This document shows, in pieces, positions 32,601 to 40,234 of a stretch of DNA of 64,000 nucleotides; position 1 is the first letter of the stretch, and each line of letters starts with the position of its first letter. Under the pieces are notes generated by a model. The model saw nothing but the letters and a program-made list of their open reading frames with translations. It did no database searches and was not told the DNA's origin. Made by a program: the position numbers and the translations under genes. The stretch is from Tridacna crocea (Eukaryota; Mollusca; Bivalvia; Cardiida; Cardiidae), in assembly GCA_943736015.1 (NCBI GenBank), contig OX031057.1:41998501-42062500 (forward strand), written 5' to 3'.

Positions 32601-34747
32601 GCCGTTCACATGCGATTGGAACTGACTATTTTCGTACAACCACACTTCAACGTCACTAATTATACATGTAGATCTGCATTGAGGGTGTGGCAGAGCCAGA
32701 AGTCAAGGCTTATTTTGAAAAAAATGTTGACACACTGGTTTTTAGTTCTAAGGCTTATGAAAAAAATCATGTGGGAAATGGAGAAATTGCTCAAATAGTG
32801 CAGTTTATCCTTTTCCAACATTGTTTTCTCTCATTTCAGAGAAAATAGTCAGTTTTTAAAATAGTGTCTTAAAGAGGTTTGGATTTGTCATTTGGAGAAG
32901 AGTTCGATTCCTGAAAAATGAAACATAAAAAATCTCATTAAAATTTTAAATCTCTCATAATTTTTGAGCAAATGGAACATTTTCTCTCATATGTATGTCC
33001 AACCAGAATGATCCCTGCTTACTAACACCAATTACCTTTCCAGCGAGAGTAAAAATTTTTATTGTTAACTCTTTGTCTACAAAATGCTTTAACCCTTTAC
33101 CATACAATCCTAAGTTTCAACAAATATGAGAAAGAGGCCTTTCGAAAACAATGTGGGAAAAGAAGAAAATTTTGGTAACCAGATTTTCTACCTTATCAAA
33201 GACAAAATCAATCGTTTGAGGTACATTAAAACTGTACTCTGCAAGTGCCTTCTGTATTTGCATTTTTGGTTAAGGATGAATAAGGTATGTTTTACTTTCA
33301 TATAACAGTAAAGATGTCCGATTACCAGTACAGTTACAGAGAGCAATGGCAGCTGAAGCTGAGGCTGCAAGAGAGGCAAGAGCAAAGGTAAGTTACCTGA
33401 GCATCAGTCTGTTTATTATCAACTAAATGTTGTATAATACTATTTGTACAATGTATGGCTGCAACATGCAAAACAGTCTTGTCTCCGATCAGCCCGCACA
33501 GTCTGTGAAGGCTAATCTGAGACACTGCACCAGGACTACATTAAATTTTGTGCCACAGTAGACTTTCCTAAAACAGAAAATTACTCAATAAAACGGGAAG
33601 TGTTGTTTCGAATTAGCCTGCGTGGACTGTACAGGCTGATCTAAGACAACCCTTTATGCAAATGTCTGAATGCCCCTTTTTGCGTGTTGCAGGCCATCAT
33701 AGGAATGAATGTTTTCTACTCTTCCAGATTCAAGTTTCAAGTTTTAAGTCATGTCTACTTTGTCGTCTACAAATTCTTTTAATTTGGACAAGTCTAAGAT
33801 TTTGTCATTTAGAAAAGAGTTAAAATGAATTGTAGATCTTATTGCCAATTGTTTGTTTAAATGGTTTGATCTGGGTCAGCATGCACTGAACTAGATTGAA
33901 ACATTTTGCAATTGGACAATTTCTGCATGTCCAAAGACCAATTTACCATAGGGTTCCGTCAGTTGTAACACCACATGTTTTATGGATCCATAACTATGTA
34001 ATTACTTGCTTGATACAATGCATCCTGTGATGCAATTACGCTTTACCAAATGATCCTGGGTTTTAATGACCCTGAGAAAGGATGGCATTTGAAAACTTTG
34101 TGGGAAAAGGAGAAATGCTGATAACCAGCATTTTCTCTTTTTTCCACAATGTTTCCTGCTCTTCCAGAAAAAGATAAATTATCATTTGAACTATGTTTAA
34201 ATTAATTCTTGTTTATGCTCTTAATTTGGACTAGTCTAAAGTTTTGTCATGTGGTAAAGGGTTAACTCTTTACCATACAATCCAGACTTTTGATGACCCT
34301 GAGAAAGATGCCTTATGAAAACATAGTGGGAAAAAGAGAAAATGCTGGTAAACAGCATTTTCGTCTTTTCCCACAATGTTTTCTACCCTTCCCAAACCAA
34401 ATTTTAATTTTTCAGTCACATTTATTTTGTTGTCTGCAAATGCTTTCAATTTGGACCAGTCTAAAATTTTCTTGTGTAGTAAAGAGTTAAACCCCCTTTT
34501 GTCAGAGTATGGCTCAAATCTTGTTTACCTTTAACAGGTGATTGCAGCAGACGGGGAGAAGAAAGCCTCTAGGGCTTTAAAAGAAGCAGCAGAAGTGATT
34601 TCTGAATCATCGTCAGCAATTCAACTTCGCTACTTGCAGACGCTCACAACAATCTCTGCGGAGAAGAATTCTACAATCATATTTCCCTTGCCTATTGACA
34701 TGATTCAGAGTTTTTCATCACCAAGGCACCAAGTCACAACATTTTAA
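17572..34747 (+). CDS. STOM: Stomatin-family membrane scaffold gene (six exons, N-terminal membrane exon not found)
   Basis: Six exons (17572-17644, 20062-20144, 24783-24986, 29166-29221, 33309-33387, 34538-34747) join in phase to 234 codons. The product opens VVQEYERAVIFRLGRL, continues GLFFIIPCIDNYTKVDMRTV, and ends with NSTIIFPLPIDMIQSF and a short tail. Stomatins are integral inner-leaflet proteins: a membrane hairpin anchors a prohibitin/SPFH domain, they oligomerise in cholesterol-rich domains and tune ion channels and transporters. Here the SPFH domain fills about residues 1-185. The Ala/Glu-rich helix (RAMAAEAEAAREARAK) and the C-terminal STIIFPLPI segment, used for oligomerisation and raft binding in the family, are both present. 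All introns are GT-AG. The exon for the hydrophobic hairpin and palmitoylated cysteines should lie upstream but I could not find it. STOM, STOML3 and MEC-2 type members are not separable from this part; prohibitin and SLP-2 are ruled out by the sequence. Conceptual joining across introns is inference; exon identity is very strong. Confidence 0.95.
17984..18214 (+). mobile_element. Family A TTAA MITE plus chained half copy
   Basis: Complete copy. Its final TTAA begins a reversed half copy to 18302 (CTTTTCCCACAATGTTTTCT... GATTGTGTGGTAATGGGTTA). The half copy keeps only one arm, so it cannot fold. Confidence 0.85.
18211..18505 (-). mobile_element. Half copy and decayed remnant of family A
   Basis: 18211-18302 is the reversed left arm. 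18369-18505 retains GTTTTCTACTCTTCC and GGATAGAAAACATTGTGATA with an unrelated middle. Confidence 0.55.
18530..19830 (+). repeat. Family O repeat with internal tandem units of about 150 bp
   Basis: Begins with TCTGTCTGTCCGTACTT. Units carry TCATGTGACCTA, ATTGTCA.GGTTTTGCAA and ATGGAAAAA.GGGCTTCATGT at about 18934, 19078 and 19235. A related copy lies at 40235-41390. Ends are not defined. Confidence 0.6.
20062..20144 (+). CDS. STOM: Stomatin exon: SPFH strand region
   Basis: The acceptor TTTGTTTTTCAG is followed by 83 nt reading GLFFIIPCIDNYTKVDMRTV then SFDVPPQE, with donor GTAAAT. The SFDVPPQE turn is near-invariant in stomatins. A family A MITE starts 38 bp after the donor. Confidence 0.95.
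20183..20412 (+). mobile_element. Family A MITE beside stomatin exon 20062-20144
   Basis: Left TTAA mutated to ATAA; right end GTAATGAGTTAA intact. The core palindrome GCTGGTAACCAGC is intact. It starts 38 bp into the intron. Confidence 0.88.
20535..20757 (+). mobile_element. Decayed family A MITE
   Basis: TTAATCCCTTTACCAGACAA start; the central loop is shortened so that only one side of GCTGGTAACC remains. Confidence 0.6.
20805..21071 (-). mobile_element. Family A MITE with duplicated core
   Basis: Reversed copy ending GTAAGGGGTTAA. GCTGTATACCAGCATAT is partly duplicated at the centre, enlarging the element to 267 bp; the variant core TGCTGTATACCAGCA still pairs. Confidence 0.75.
21132..22328 (+). 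mobile_element. Family B TTAA MITE split by a Mutator-like insertion
   Basis: The pieces are 21132-21288 and 22247-22328. The left piece holds the full palindrome (AGGTGAAATTGCTCGCATCA then AGCAATTTCACCT); the right piece resumes CATAGGAAATGGCTTCATCC and ends GGGTTGAA, a decayed TTAA. Confidence 0.85.
21289..22246. mobile_element. 958-bp Mutator-like non-autonomous element
   Basis: Long TIRs of about 110 bp (21294-21402 and 22134-22241) are built from repeats of GACAGTTCCCCGACA spaced by GGCTTTTCGA, AAATTGAA and CTTTTGAA. The target CATAGGAAA (9 bp) is duplicated at 21280-21288 and 22247-22255. A 9-bp duplication plus long TIRs fits the Mutator/MULE superfamily. The arms are nearly identical, which suggests a young insertion. 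No transposase frame is seen in the 730-bp middle. Confidence 0.85.
22338..22520 (+). repeat. tRNA-derived SINE-like repeat
   Basis: GTGGTCAACGCTCTGTATCA resembles an A-box region and GGTTCAAGCTT about 50 bp on is a B-box match. The rest (ACGCTCAGAGCCCTTACCTG) is tRNA-unrelated. The 3' limit is not defined. Confidence 0.45.
22972..23170 (-). mobile_element. Decayed family A MITE
   Basis: Starts CTTTACTGCATGACAAAATT TTAGAATT. The palindrome is badly eroded. Confidence 0.55.
23386..23536 (-). mobile_element. Family G fragment
   Basis: Reversed left part of family G, ending CTGAAAGGCTACCTTTAAAT, with the ACTCCCAAAGCCTT block shared with 7155-7560. The other end is missing. Confidence 0.6.
23992..24215 (+). 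mobile_element. Family A MITE lacking clean TTAA ends
   Basis: Both arms and the core GCTGGTCACCAGC are present; the terminal TTAA sites have been lost. Confidence 0.8.
24783..24986 (+). CDS. STOM: Stomatin exon: SPFH core
   Basis: A 204-nt exon, phase 0 on both sides, begins VLTKDSVTVAVDAVVYYRVY and later reads TRLLAATTLRNVLGTKNLSE and ILSDRETISHQMQ. These blocks are typical of stomatin rather than prohibitin. The donor is GTAACC, weaker than the others. Confidence 0.95.
25099..25326 (+). mobile_element. Family A TTAA MITE
   Basis: Complete, with a few arm mismatches (GCTGGAAACCAGAA). It lies 113 bp after a stomatin exon donor. A reversed scrap of the family follows to about 25430. Confidence 0.88.
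25460..26690. other. Intron sequence, no feature seen
   Basis: No ends, arrays or exons recognised. TGCGTCCAGCATGCAG near 26094 and GCGTCCCAGGGGACGC near 26147 are short palindromic spots only. Confidence 0.45.
26693..26921 (-). mobile_element. Family A TTAA MITE, reversed
   Basis: Complete; the core is near-perfect (GAAAATGCTGGTTACCAGCA). A core fragment of a related copy (CAAATTGCTTGTTACAAGCA) lies at 26984-27032. Confidence 0.9.
27030..27860 (+). mobile_element. Family C element, short copy
   Basis: Starts with hairpin AGCTTCACTGGCCGAAGGCC AG and ends AGCAGTGGAGTGATACAGGG TCATCATGGCC. One or two internal units only. The end hairpin is damaged (AGGGTCATCATGGCCAG). Confidence 0.65.
28282..28511 (-). 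mobile_element. Family A TTAA MITE, first of a chained pair
   Basis: Complete; its last TTAA is the first TTAA of the next copy. Confidence 0.88.
28508..28685 (-). mobile_element. Family A MITE with one palindrome arm deleted
   Basis: 178 bp: after GTGACTGAAAAAT it jumps straight to AAGCATTTTCTCCTTTTCCC. This kind of deletion is what replication slippage across a hairpin would leave. Confidence 0.8.
28930..29150 (-). mobile_element. Family B MITE ending at a stomatin acceptor
   Basis: TTAACCTTTTACTCCATTGG start, full palindrome (GAAATTGCTCGTCACGAGCA), and arm ending GTATCTATAAAGAG. The expected TTAA end is missing; TTTTTTATTTTACAG, the exon's acceptor, follows directly. Confidence 0.85.
29166..29221 (+). 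CDS. STOM: Stomatin exon sandwiched between two MITEs
   Basis: A 56-nt exon encodes TSLDEATDPWGVKVERVE plus two bases of the next Val codon; the donor is GTAAGT. Family B hairpin elements end about 15 bp before it and begin 23 bp after it, so the acceptor tract is squeezed against transposon DNA. Confidence 0.94.
29245..29473 (-). mobile_element. Family B TTAA MITE just after a stomatin exon
   Basis: Complete 229-bp copy in the same orientation as the one on the other side of the 56-nt exon. The core is GAAGTTGCTCGTCGCAAGCA, partly mismatched. Confidence 0.9.
29655..29793 (-). mobile_element. Partial family A MITE
   Basis: The core and one arm survive (GCTGGTTACCAG; GTGTGGTTAAGAGTTAA). The other arm is truncated. 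Confidence 0.6.
30066..31530 (+). mobile_element. Family F element, long copy
   Basis: The start hairpin pairs CCCCCCAAAAC with GTTTGGGGGG; a GTCGGTCGGTCC array follows; then units with TTTTTGTCCGCTCTATTTCT, GGACAAATTTTATTCAAACT and a TCA.TATCAAGCAGA block repeat, giving way to AGCTAGTAACTTCAAACTTC units. It ends ATCACGTTTAGTGATAGCTC TAGTT. A second array-plus-unit start at 30625 suggests internal duplication. Confidence 0.75.
31531..32130. other. Intron sequence, no clear feature
   Basis: The stretch AATTGCGAGATTCTCTCATT AAAATTG (31885) has a related sequence at 32925-32995 (AAATCTCTCATAATTTTTGA), possibly an unrecognised repeat bracketing the finger-gene fragment. Confidence 0.35.
32131..32662 (+). 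pseudogene. Decayed TTF/BED-type zinc-finger gene fragment (hAT-associated type)
   Basis: An open frame at 32131-32400 carries a nuclear-localisation-like MPPKKRKAESNQ and a Ser/Asp-rich tail. In the next frame, 32392-32511 reads VKFNEKWLKLHGWLRFDNSK then NEMHCHYC, a W-x-C-x2-C start of a TTF/BED-like finger. After a 104-bp hairpin insertion the theme resumes as GTDYFRTTTLQRH (32618-32656). The family is known from ZNF862-like proteins derived from hAT transposases. A frame change at about 32390 and in-frame stops after HCHYC and after LQRH show that it is dead. The hAT transposase domain itself is not present. It lies in stomatin intron 4 (between exons 29166 and 33309). Confidence 0.6.
32512..32615. 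mobile_element. 104-bp foldback element with 7-bp target duplication
   Basis: Arms of about 26 bp (TGAACGGCGACGACAATATA and the six bases after it) are perfect inverted copies at 32518-32543 and 32583-32608. The inner part also pairs (ATATCACACA with TGTGTAAT). TTGGAAC is repeated at 32505-32511 and 32616-32622. Removing the element and one TTGGAAC restores the finger frame NNMAVGTDYFRTTTLQRH, which independently fixes the boundaries. Confidence 0.8.
32757..33275 (+). mobile_element. Two decayed family A MITEs before a stomatin exon
   Basis: 32757-32905 keeps TCATGTGGGAAATGGAGAAA and a mutated core. 33089-33275 starts at TTAA, keeps both arms but lost part of the centre. The second ends about 34 bp before the exon at 33309. 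Confidence 0.6.
33309..33387 (+). CDS. STOM: Stomatin exon: helical Ala/Glu-rich segment
   Basis: The acceptor CATATAACAG and donor GTAAGT bound 79 nt reading KDVRLPVQLQRAMAAEAEAA then REARAK. This opens the long C-terminal helix that pairs stomatin protomers. Confidence 0.95.
33456..33694. mobile_element. Long-TIR element (family D), diverged copy
   Basis: Ends TGGCTGCAACATGCAAAACA and, inverted, GGCCTGCAACACGCAAAAAG; the inner blocks GATCAGCCCGCACAGTCTG and ATTAGCCTGCGTGGACTGTA match the copy at 36328. Confidence 0.7.
33708..33824 (+). mobile_element. Family A right-arm fragment
   Basis: From GTTTTCTACTCTTCC to AGAAAAGAGTTAA; the left arm and palindrome are absent. Confidence 0.6.
33836..34036. 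repeat. Family M repeat, diverged
   Basis: Carries GTTTGATCTGGGTCAGCATG, GTCCAAAGACCAATTTACCA and TTATGGATCCATAACTATGT in the order seen at 43330 and 50184. Confidence 0.45.
34045..34265 (+). mobile_element. Family A MITE, first of a chained pair
   Basis: The left TTAA is decayed and the right TTAA is shared with the copy at 34262. The core GCTGATAACCAGC has one mismatch. Confidence 0.82.
34262..34490 (+). mobile_element. Family A TTAA MITE 47 bp before the last stomatin exon
   Basis: Complete, same orientation as its neighbour. The core is GCTGGTAAACAGC. Confidence 0.9.
34538..34747 (+). CDS. STOM: Stomatin terminal exon
   Basis: After the acceptor TTTAACAG the exon reads VIAADGEKKASRALKEAAEV, then ISESSSAIQLRYLQTLTTIS, then AEKNSTIIFPLPIDMIQSF, and stops at TAA 34745-34747. 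The tail after IQSF is only about ten residues. A family A MITE ends 47 bp upstream, inside the intron. Confidence 0.96.
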   Translation: MIAADGEKKASRALKEAAEVISESSSAIQLRYLQTLTTISAEKNSTIIFPLPIDMIQSFSSPRHQVTTF

Positions 34748-34814
34748 GAGGTTACTTTCTGAAATATTTGCAGCAGATGACCTTGAAAACATCTTTGTAA
34801 ATTAAGGATAATGA

Positions 34815-35000
34815 ACATAAACCGAATCCTTTCCCACAGAATCAGGAGTTTTAATGACCTAGAGAAAGACATCTTTTGGTTACATTGTAGGAAAAATTGA
34901 GAAAATCTGGAAACCTGCATTGTCTTCCTTTTCCCACAAAAGTTTTTATTCTTCCCAAAACAAATTTCAGTTTTTTCATGTTTCACATTCAATTCTATTT
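34815..35000 (+). mobile_element. Decayed family A MITE in the 3' UTR
   Basis: AATCCTTTCCCACAGAATCA to TTTCACATTCAATTCTATTT. The palindrome is broken. Confidence 0.55.
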
Positions 35001-35167
35001 TGTTACCCTAGAGTGCCAAATAAATCTGAATCTAGATGCTATTGGGCTACAATTAAAACTAAACAAGTTGCAGTTTCAATGTTGCTCTTGTGCAGAATAA
35101 TTTTGCAAAGTGAAGAGTGTGTATCAAAGCTCTGACCAAGTTTTATGATGTTGTCTGCTAAAGCAAC

Positions 35168-35396
35168 TTAACCCGTTACCACACAATCCCTACTTTTGAC
35201 GCCCCTGAGAAAGAAACCTTTAGAAAATATTGTGGGAAAAGGAGAAAATGCTGGTAACCAGCATTTTCTCCTTTTCCCACAATGTTTTCTACCCTACACA
35301 AATCAAATTTCAAATTTTCAGTCAGTTTTATTTTGTCGTCTGCAAATGCTTTCAATTTTGACCTGTCTAAAATATTGTCGTTTGGTAATGGGTTAA
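35168..35396 (+). mobile_element. Family A TTAA MITE in the 3' UTR
   Basis: Complete with a near-perfect palindrome (AAATGCTGGTAACCAGCATT), closest to the 4991 copy. If transcribed it would form a stem of about 30 bp. Confidence 0.9.
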
Positions 35397-36327
35397 ACCT
35401 ATACCAGCAATCACCGGGTGGAGACGAATATGTGAATACATGTGAACATATAGCTGCACTAGGAGAAATCCTTTGGAACATTGGTAAAAGGTTTTCAAAG
35501 GGCTGAATTGTACAACACAACAAAGAGCCGTTAGTAGGATGAATCATGCTTTTCAATAATTTATTTTCAGTATATGTGTTTTGAAAAAAGTGTTGAGGTA
35601 TTGTGCAAAAACTTTCGATATTTTATTTGTTATTACTCAAGATGCTGACTCCCAACATCAACTAGATTTTAATCCATACAAAAGGGGTGGGTAACAATGG
35701 AAGTATTTTTGACCCAGTTGTGCCCCTTTTTTTCTGAAAAATTTTACTGAATGCAACTGCAGCAAAGGTTTTGCACCAGCATACAGTGCTCTTGTTTAAT
35801 GTTGCTATCATTATTCATTATTCCTGTGTTTGATATATATTGGTAGATAGGGTTTGTCATAGTTATCAAGTAAACTGCTTTTATAAACATTGTGCTAGAT
35901 AAAGAAATAGTTTATGAGCATACGTGGGTATATTGCATTTTCCTGACCATATTTTAAAGTTGTAAAGTTTGTACAGCTGTAAAGCATGTTTGTATTAAGC
36001 AAGTACTGAATTTTGTAATAAGTTTGTTTTTTTGTACTATTTTGTCCTTTGAATATTCTTTTTGCTTTGTGATAGTCAATTCTTTTTATCAAGTTTTCAA
36101 ATGTATTCTTTCTTTGTTACATACTTCATTTGAAGTGCAATTGTACTTAAGTCTTTGGATTACTAACAAAGTACCTCATGTGACAATTTTGCTGCAAATA
36201 ATCTTGAATATGATTAAATCAATATAGAATATAAATAATGCCATACACAGTGACAAGGAGAATTTATGAACCTGCAAAAAGTGTCAGGTTTGATCTTGGT
36301 TGAAAATCTGGTACATTTTCTGTATAT

Positions 36328-36585
36328 GGCCTGCAACATGCGAAAAGGGACATTCAGACATCTGCGTAAAGTGTCGTCTCAGATCAGCCTGCGCAGTCTG
36401 CGCAGGCTAATCCGAGATTGCACTTTATGTCTACATTAGATTTTCTTCCTCAGTAGATTTCCGCAAAACATAAAAAATCATAAAAATGGAAAGTCCCGTC
36501 TCGGATCAGCCTGTGCGGAATGCTGCTGATCCGAGACGACACTTTACGCAGATATCCGAATGTCCCTTTTCGCGTGTTGCAAGCC
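36328..36585. mobile_element. 258-bp element with about 62-bp TIRs (family D)
   Basis: The ends GGCCTGCAACATGCGAAAAG and, inverted, GGCTTGCAACACGCGAAAAG continue for about 62 bp (GGGACATTC.GA.ATCTGCGT, AAAGTGTCGTCTC.GATCAGC). Inside, further short palindromes GCCTGCGCAGTCTGCGCAGG. ATAT flanks both sides. A partial copy lies at 53625-53722. Confidence 0.8.
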
Positions 36586-36734
36586 ATATATATGTCAAAG
36601 GACCAGCCGACAAAATGATACCTGCGGTTGTTGAACGAGATGAATTTTGTGGATCCATTATTGTATAATGACTTGCTTGATTTTAACTCATGAGAGAGAT
36701 GCATTATATTTCCTTTTGCCTGACCAGAGCTATT

Positions 36735-36962
36735 TTAACCCTTTACTCCATAGATACTCATTTCTACACATTGCTTGTAGGAGCCTTTGGAAAACATTGT
36801 GGCAAGGGTGGAATTGCTCATGACGAGCAATTTCACCTTTTGTCACAATGTCGTCTATGCTATCAAAAGGTGTCATTTACACTTAAAAAACAGCTTCATC
36901 CTTGCTGTCATTTAGGGTCAATTACAGATGCCATAGAAATGCCTTATGGGGTAAAGGGTTAA
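36735..36962 (+). mobile_element. Family B TTAA MITE
   Basis: Complete; the core GGAATTGCTCATGACGAGCA is nearly paired. It lies in the putative stomatin 3' UTR. Confidence 0.9.
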
Positions 36963-37376
36963 ACAAGATGATAAAAGTTTCTTGTATGAATTCATGTAAA
37001 ACTTGATGCAAGCAGTTTGTTTCTCTTAACAATTTATCTAAACTTGTCTGTCTGCAATGTGGAAAAATGTGTTCCTTTAGTAGGGGACAAAACTGAACAG
37101 TTGTCAAAGTTGAAAGCACTTGCAATGAGACAAAATAAACTTGATTCAATAATGGAGATGTGTTTTTTGTATGGAAGAAAACATTGCTTGGAAAGTAGAC
37201 TATGCTGGTTAACTTCCTCAGGCTGGTTAAAAATCCCATTTTTTGGTCAAGAGTAAAGAATGGTTGATGAGCCTGGCCCAAGGTCTTAATCTATTTGCAA
37301 AAGTTATATACTCTGTTCGATTAGGATAAATGTTTTTGTTTTGTAAAAGTTTTGTTTATTTATGTAAATATTTTTT

Positions 37377-37382
37377 AATAAA
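37377..37382 (+). promoter_or_regulatory. Poly(A) signal AATAAA, likely for the stomatin gene
   Basis: AATAAA sits in an AT-rich tract about 2.6 kb past the stomatin stop and shortly before a new repeat at about 37466. It is the best-placed canonical signal I noticed downstream of the stop; nearer non-canonical signals are possible. Confidence 0.4.
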
Positions 37383-37465
37383 GATTGTAAGATGATATAA
37401 CAATAATGTGATATTTTTTGTTGCCTGTTCGAGCCCTGTGCCATCATTTTTTATTGTACCTTTTT

Positions 37466-39128
37466 TTTTGTTAGCTCCACTGGCCCATAGTCCGTCTTGC
37501 GTCTGTGCGTGCGTCCATGCGTGCATCCGTGTGTGCGTCCGTTAACTTTTTCTTTAAACATCTTCTTCTCTGAAACTACCCATACAATTTTGATGAAACT
37601 TCACAGAAATGATCCTGTCATGGTCCTCTTCAGAATTTGTTGAAAGAATTTAATTCCTTCAAAAACTCTGGTTGCCATGGCAACAAAACTGAAAAAAATT
37701 GAAAATCTTTGAAAATCTTCTTGTCTGAAACGGTAAGGCCTAGGGCTACCAAATTTTGCATGTAGCTTTATCTAGTGGACCTCTTTGAAGTTTCTTCAAA
37801 TTATAGCCCTGGGGTCAAAATTGGCCCCGCCCCGGGGGTCACATGTTTTACATGGGCTTATTTAGGGAGAACTTTAAAATTCTTCTTCTACCTAGGCATA
37901 TGGCCTTGGGCTACCAAATTTGGCATGTAGTTTTATCTAGTGGACCTCTACCAACAGTGTCCAAATTATAGCCCTGGGGTCAAAATGGGCCCCGCCCCGG
38001 GGGTAACAAGTTTTACATGGGCTTATATAAGGAGAACTTTAAAATTCTTCTTCCACCTAGCCATAGGGCCAAAGGCTACCAAATTTGGCATGTAGCTTTA
38101 TCTAGTAGACCTCTACCAAGGGTGTCCAAATTATAGCCCAGGGGTCAAATTTGGCCCCACTCCAGGGGGGGGGGGGTAACAAATTCTACATGGGCTTATA
38201 TAGGAAAAACTTTCAAAATCTTCTCGCACCTAGCTATAAGGGCTAGGGCTATCAAATTTTTAGCTTTATCTAGGGGGTCTCTACCAAAGAGTACCCAAAT
38301 TATAGCCCTGGGGTCAAATTTAGCCCTGTCCCAGGGGGTCACAAGTTTTACATGGGCTTATGTAGGGAAACTTTAATAATCTACTCGTACATAGCCATAA
38401 GGCCTAGGGCTACCAAATTTTGTGTTTTAGCTTTATCTTATGGGCCATTACCAAGAGGGCCCAAATTTTAACTTTGGGGGTCAAGTTTGACCCCACCCCA
38501 GGGGTCACAAGTTTTACATTGGCTTTTATAGTGAAAACTTGATAAATCTGTCTCATGGGTCACATATTTTAGAGGGCCTTTTATTGAGCGAACTTGTTTT
38601 ACAGGGCTTTTTATTGGGCAAGATTAAAAAATCTTCTTGTTTATAACCACACATTCTAGTTTCATACTGTACATCTGGGGTCAAAATTGGCTCCATTCCA
38701 GGGATTACAAGTTTAACATGGGCTTCCAAGTATAGTCACTTCAATTTCAACATTAATCAAGGGAAATAACTCTTTTAATGAAAGACTACTTACCTCCCTT
38801 GATTATCAAACTGCATTGATACATGATTGGTGCTAGACATTAAGTTCTTTGATAGAAAATATTCTATTTTCAAGTAGCGTGATTCATTTTGATGCTAGTA
38901 GTTATTCTCACATGAGGTGAATAACAAATTCAGCGTAAGGTTTCTATCATTTAGCTAATTTTTCTAAGGATTTTACCTTTTATGCCAATGAATTAATCTG
39001 CTTGTATTGCCTGACAGTATTCATTGTTTTTAAGGCCCTCTTTTTCATGGTCATGAACACTTCAATTTGTGTGGTAAAGGGTTAAAAAGCCAGTGGAGCG
39101 ATACAGGGCCATCATGGCCCTCTTGTTT
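37466..39128 (+). mobile_element. Family C element, long copy with six-unit array
   Basis: Starts GTTAGCTCCACTGGCCCATA, then a GCGTCC-type array, then units of about 155 bp. Each unit has CTACCAAATTT.GCATGTAG, CTTTATCTAGTGGACCTCT, AAATTATAGCCCTGGGGTCA and a GGGTCACAAGTTTTACATGG block (about 37730, 37895, 38060, 38220, 38390, with a decayed sixth near 38540). The end is GCCAGTGGAGCGATACAGGG then CCATCATGGCCCTCTTGTTT. Confidence 0.78.
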
Positions 39129-39194
39129 AATGAAACAATCAAATGTTTTAATGACCAAAGAGAAAAAAACTTTTTCTTCTATCTTTGATTTAAG

Positions 39195-39364
39195 AAATAA
39201 TCTTCTTTCTATCGTGGTATATCGTTCAATAAACCACAGTTGTGAGTTATGAGGCACAATAAATAATCCACGAGGGCGATAGCCCAAGTGGGTTATTCAT
39301 TGCGCCTCATAACTCACAACGTGGCTTATTGAACGATATACCACGATAAAAGGAAGATTATTTC
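39195..39364. repeat. 170-bp foldback palindrome
   Basis: The left arm (ATCGTGGTATATCGTTCAAT, GAGTTATGAGGC) and right arm (GCCTCATAACTCACAAC, ATTGAACGATATACCACGAT) pair over about 75 bp with few mismatches around GAGGGCGATAGCCC. Shared with no other place in the window. Confidence 0.8.
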
Positions 39365-40010
39365 GATTCTAACCTGGCCAATTGTTAATGAAAGGAAAAC
39401 AAGTTCAAACTGAGAGTAAAAACGGGGATGAAGATTATGTTCCATTGAATAACTCACTCATTGAATGACGTCACTCGATGTAGGATGATGTCACTCTACA
39501 TGGTTTTTGGCAGATTTTACCACGTTTTCCTTGCACTGTGTTTATAGAGCCAAAGTCGCGTGTCATGTTAGAATCTCATTTAATACTTCGTAAATACCCA
39601 TGGCTTCGAGAACCCATGTTTACTAACAATATTTTTTGCTCTGTGCTTTTATTTGGCTGCTATGAAACCTTTTAAACATTGCTGAGAAGCTCTCTAAGCC
39701 GAAGAAATGCGTCAAAATCATAATTAAAATAAAAAAGGTCACATTTTATAGAAAACCATAATTTTCCACAATAATTCATCAGTTGTTTAAACATACATCA
39801 CAACATTTATTTACACTCAGTGCTCATGATTTCAAAGTAGAGTACAGAAAATGCATCTGTGATAAGTTAAGAGGCTGTGACCTTTAGGAATATTCCTTGA
39901 ATGACGTCATTTGATTGCACTTGGAATGACTGTGTTTTTCCAAATGATTAACAAAGTTATGAGAAATTGTCTGGTCAATTTCTGGCAGTGATCAAATGTT
40001 TTATTAGGGT
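39365..40010. other. No gene seen; two TTGAATGACGTCA sites
   Basis: ATTGAATGACGTCA occurs near 39460 and CTTGAATGACGTCA near 39896, each with a CRE-like TGACGTCA core. Otherwise nothing recognised. They may belong to the element carrying the palindrome at 39195. Confidence 0.35.
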
Positions 40011-40014
40011 GATT

Positions 40015-40147
40015 TCGTCATGACAACAATTATTTCTGACACTTTCTCTGCCTTTTAATTTGCCAGAATTAAATCATTGCTTTGTTTGTCTCTTTGAAAG
40101 AATGAAAATACCAATAAGGTTCAAGATTCTATGAGAAAAGGGCATAC
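40015..40147 (-). mobile_element. Fragment of the CAGGGATGTA TIR element
   Basis: Reverse complement of about 125 bp of 13425-13545, roughly 80% alike by eye, sharing ACAAACAAAGCAATGATTTA and GTGTCAGAAAT. Confidence 0.6.
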
Positions 40148-40234
40148 CATATGTTTTCTACCTTTTCAAAGACAAATGCAATCTTTTAAGGAATATTTAT
40201 ATATGGTCATCTGCAAATTTTCTCAATTTGGATT

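Larger units (their letters stand above)
34748..37400 (+). other. Probable stomatin 3' UTR carrying hairpin elements
   Basis: No further coding sequence is seen. If the signal at 37377 is used, the UTR is about 2.6 kb and would contain two family A elements (34815-35000 decayed, 35168-35396 intact), a 258-bp long-TIR element at 36328 and a family B element at 36735. The intact A and B copies would fold into long RNA hairpins. The UTR extent is inference. Confidence 0.4.
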
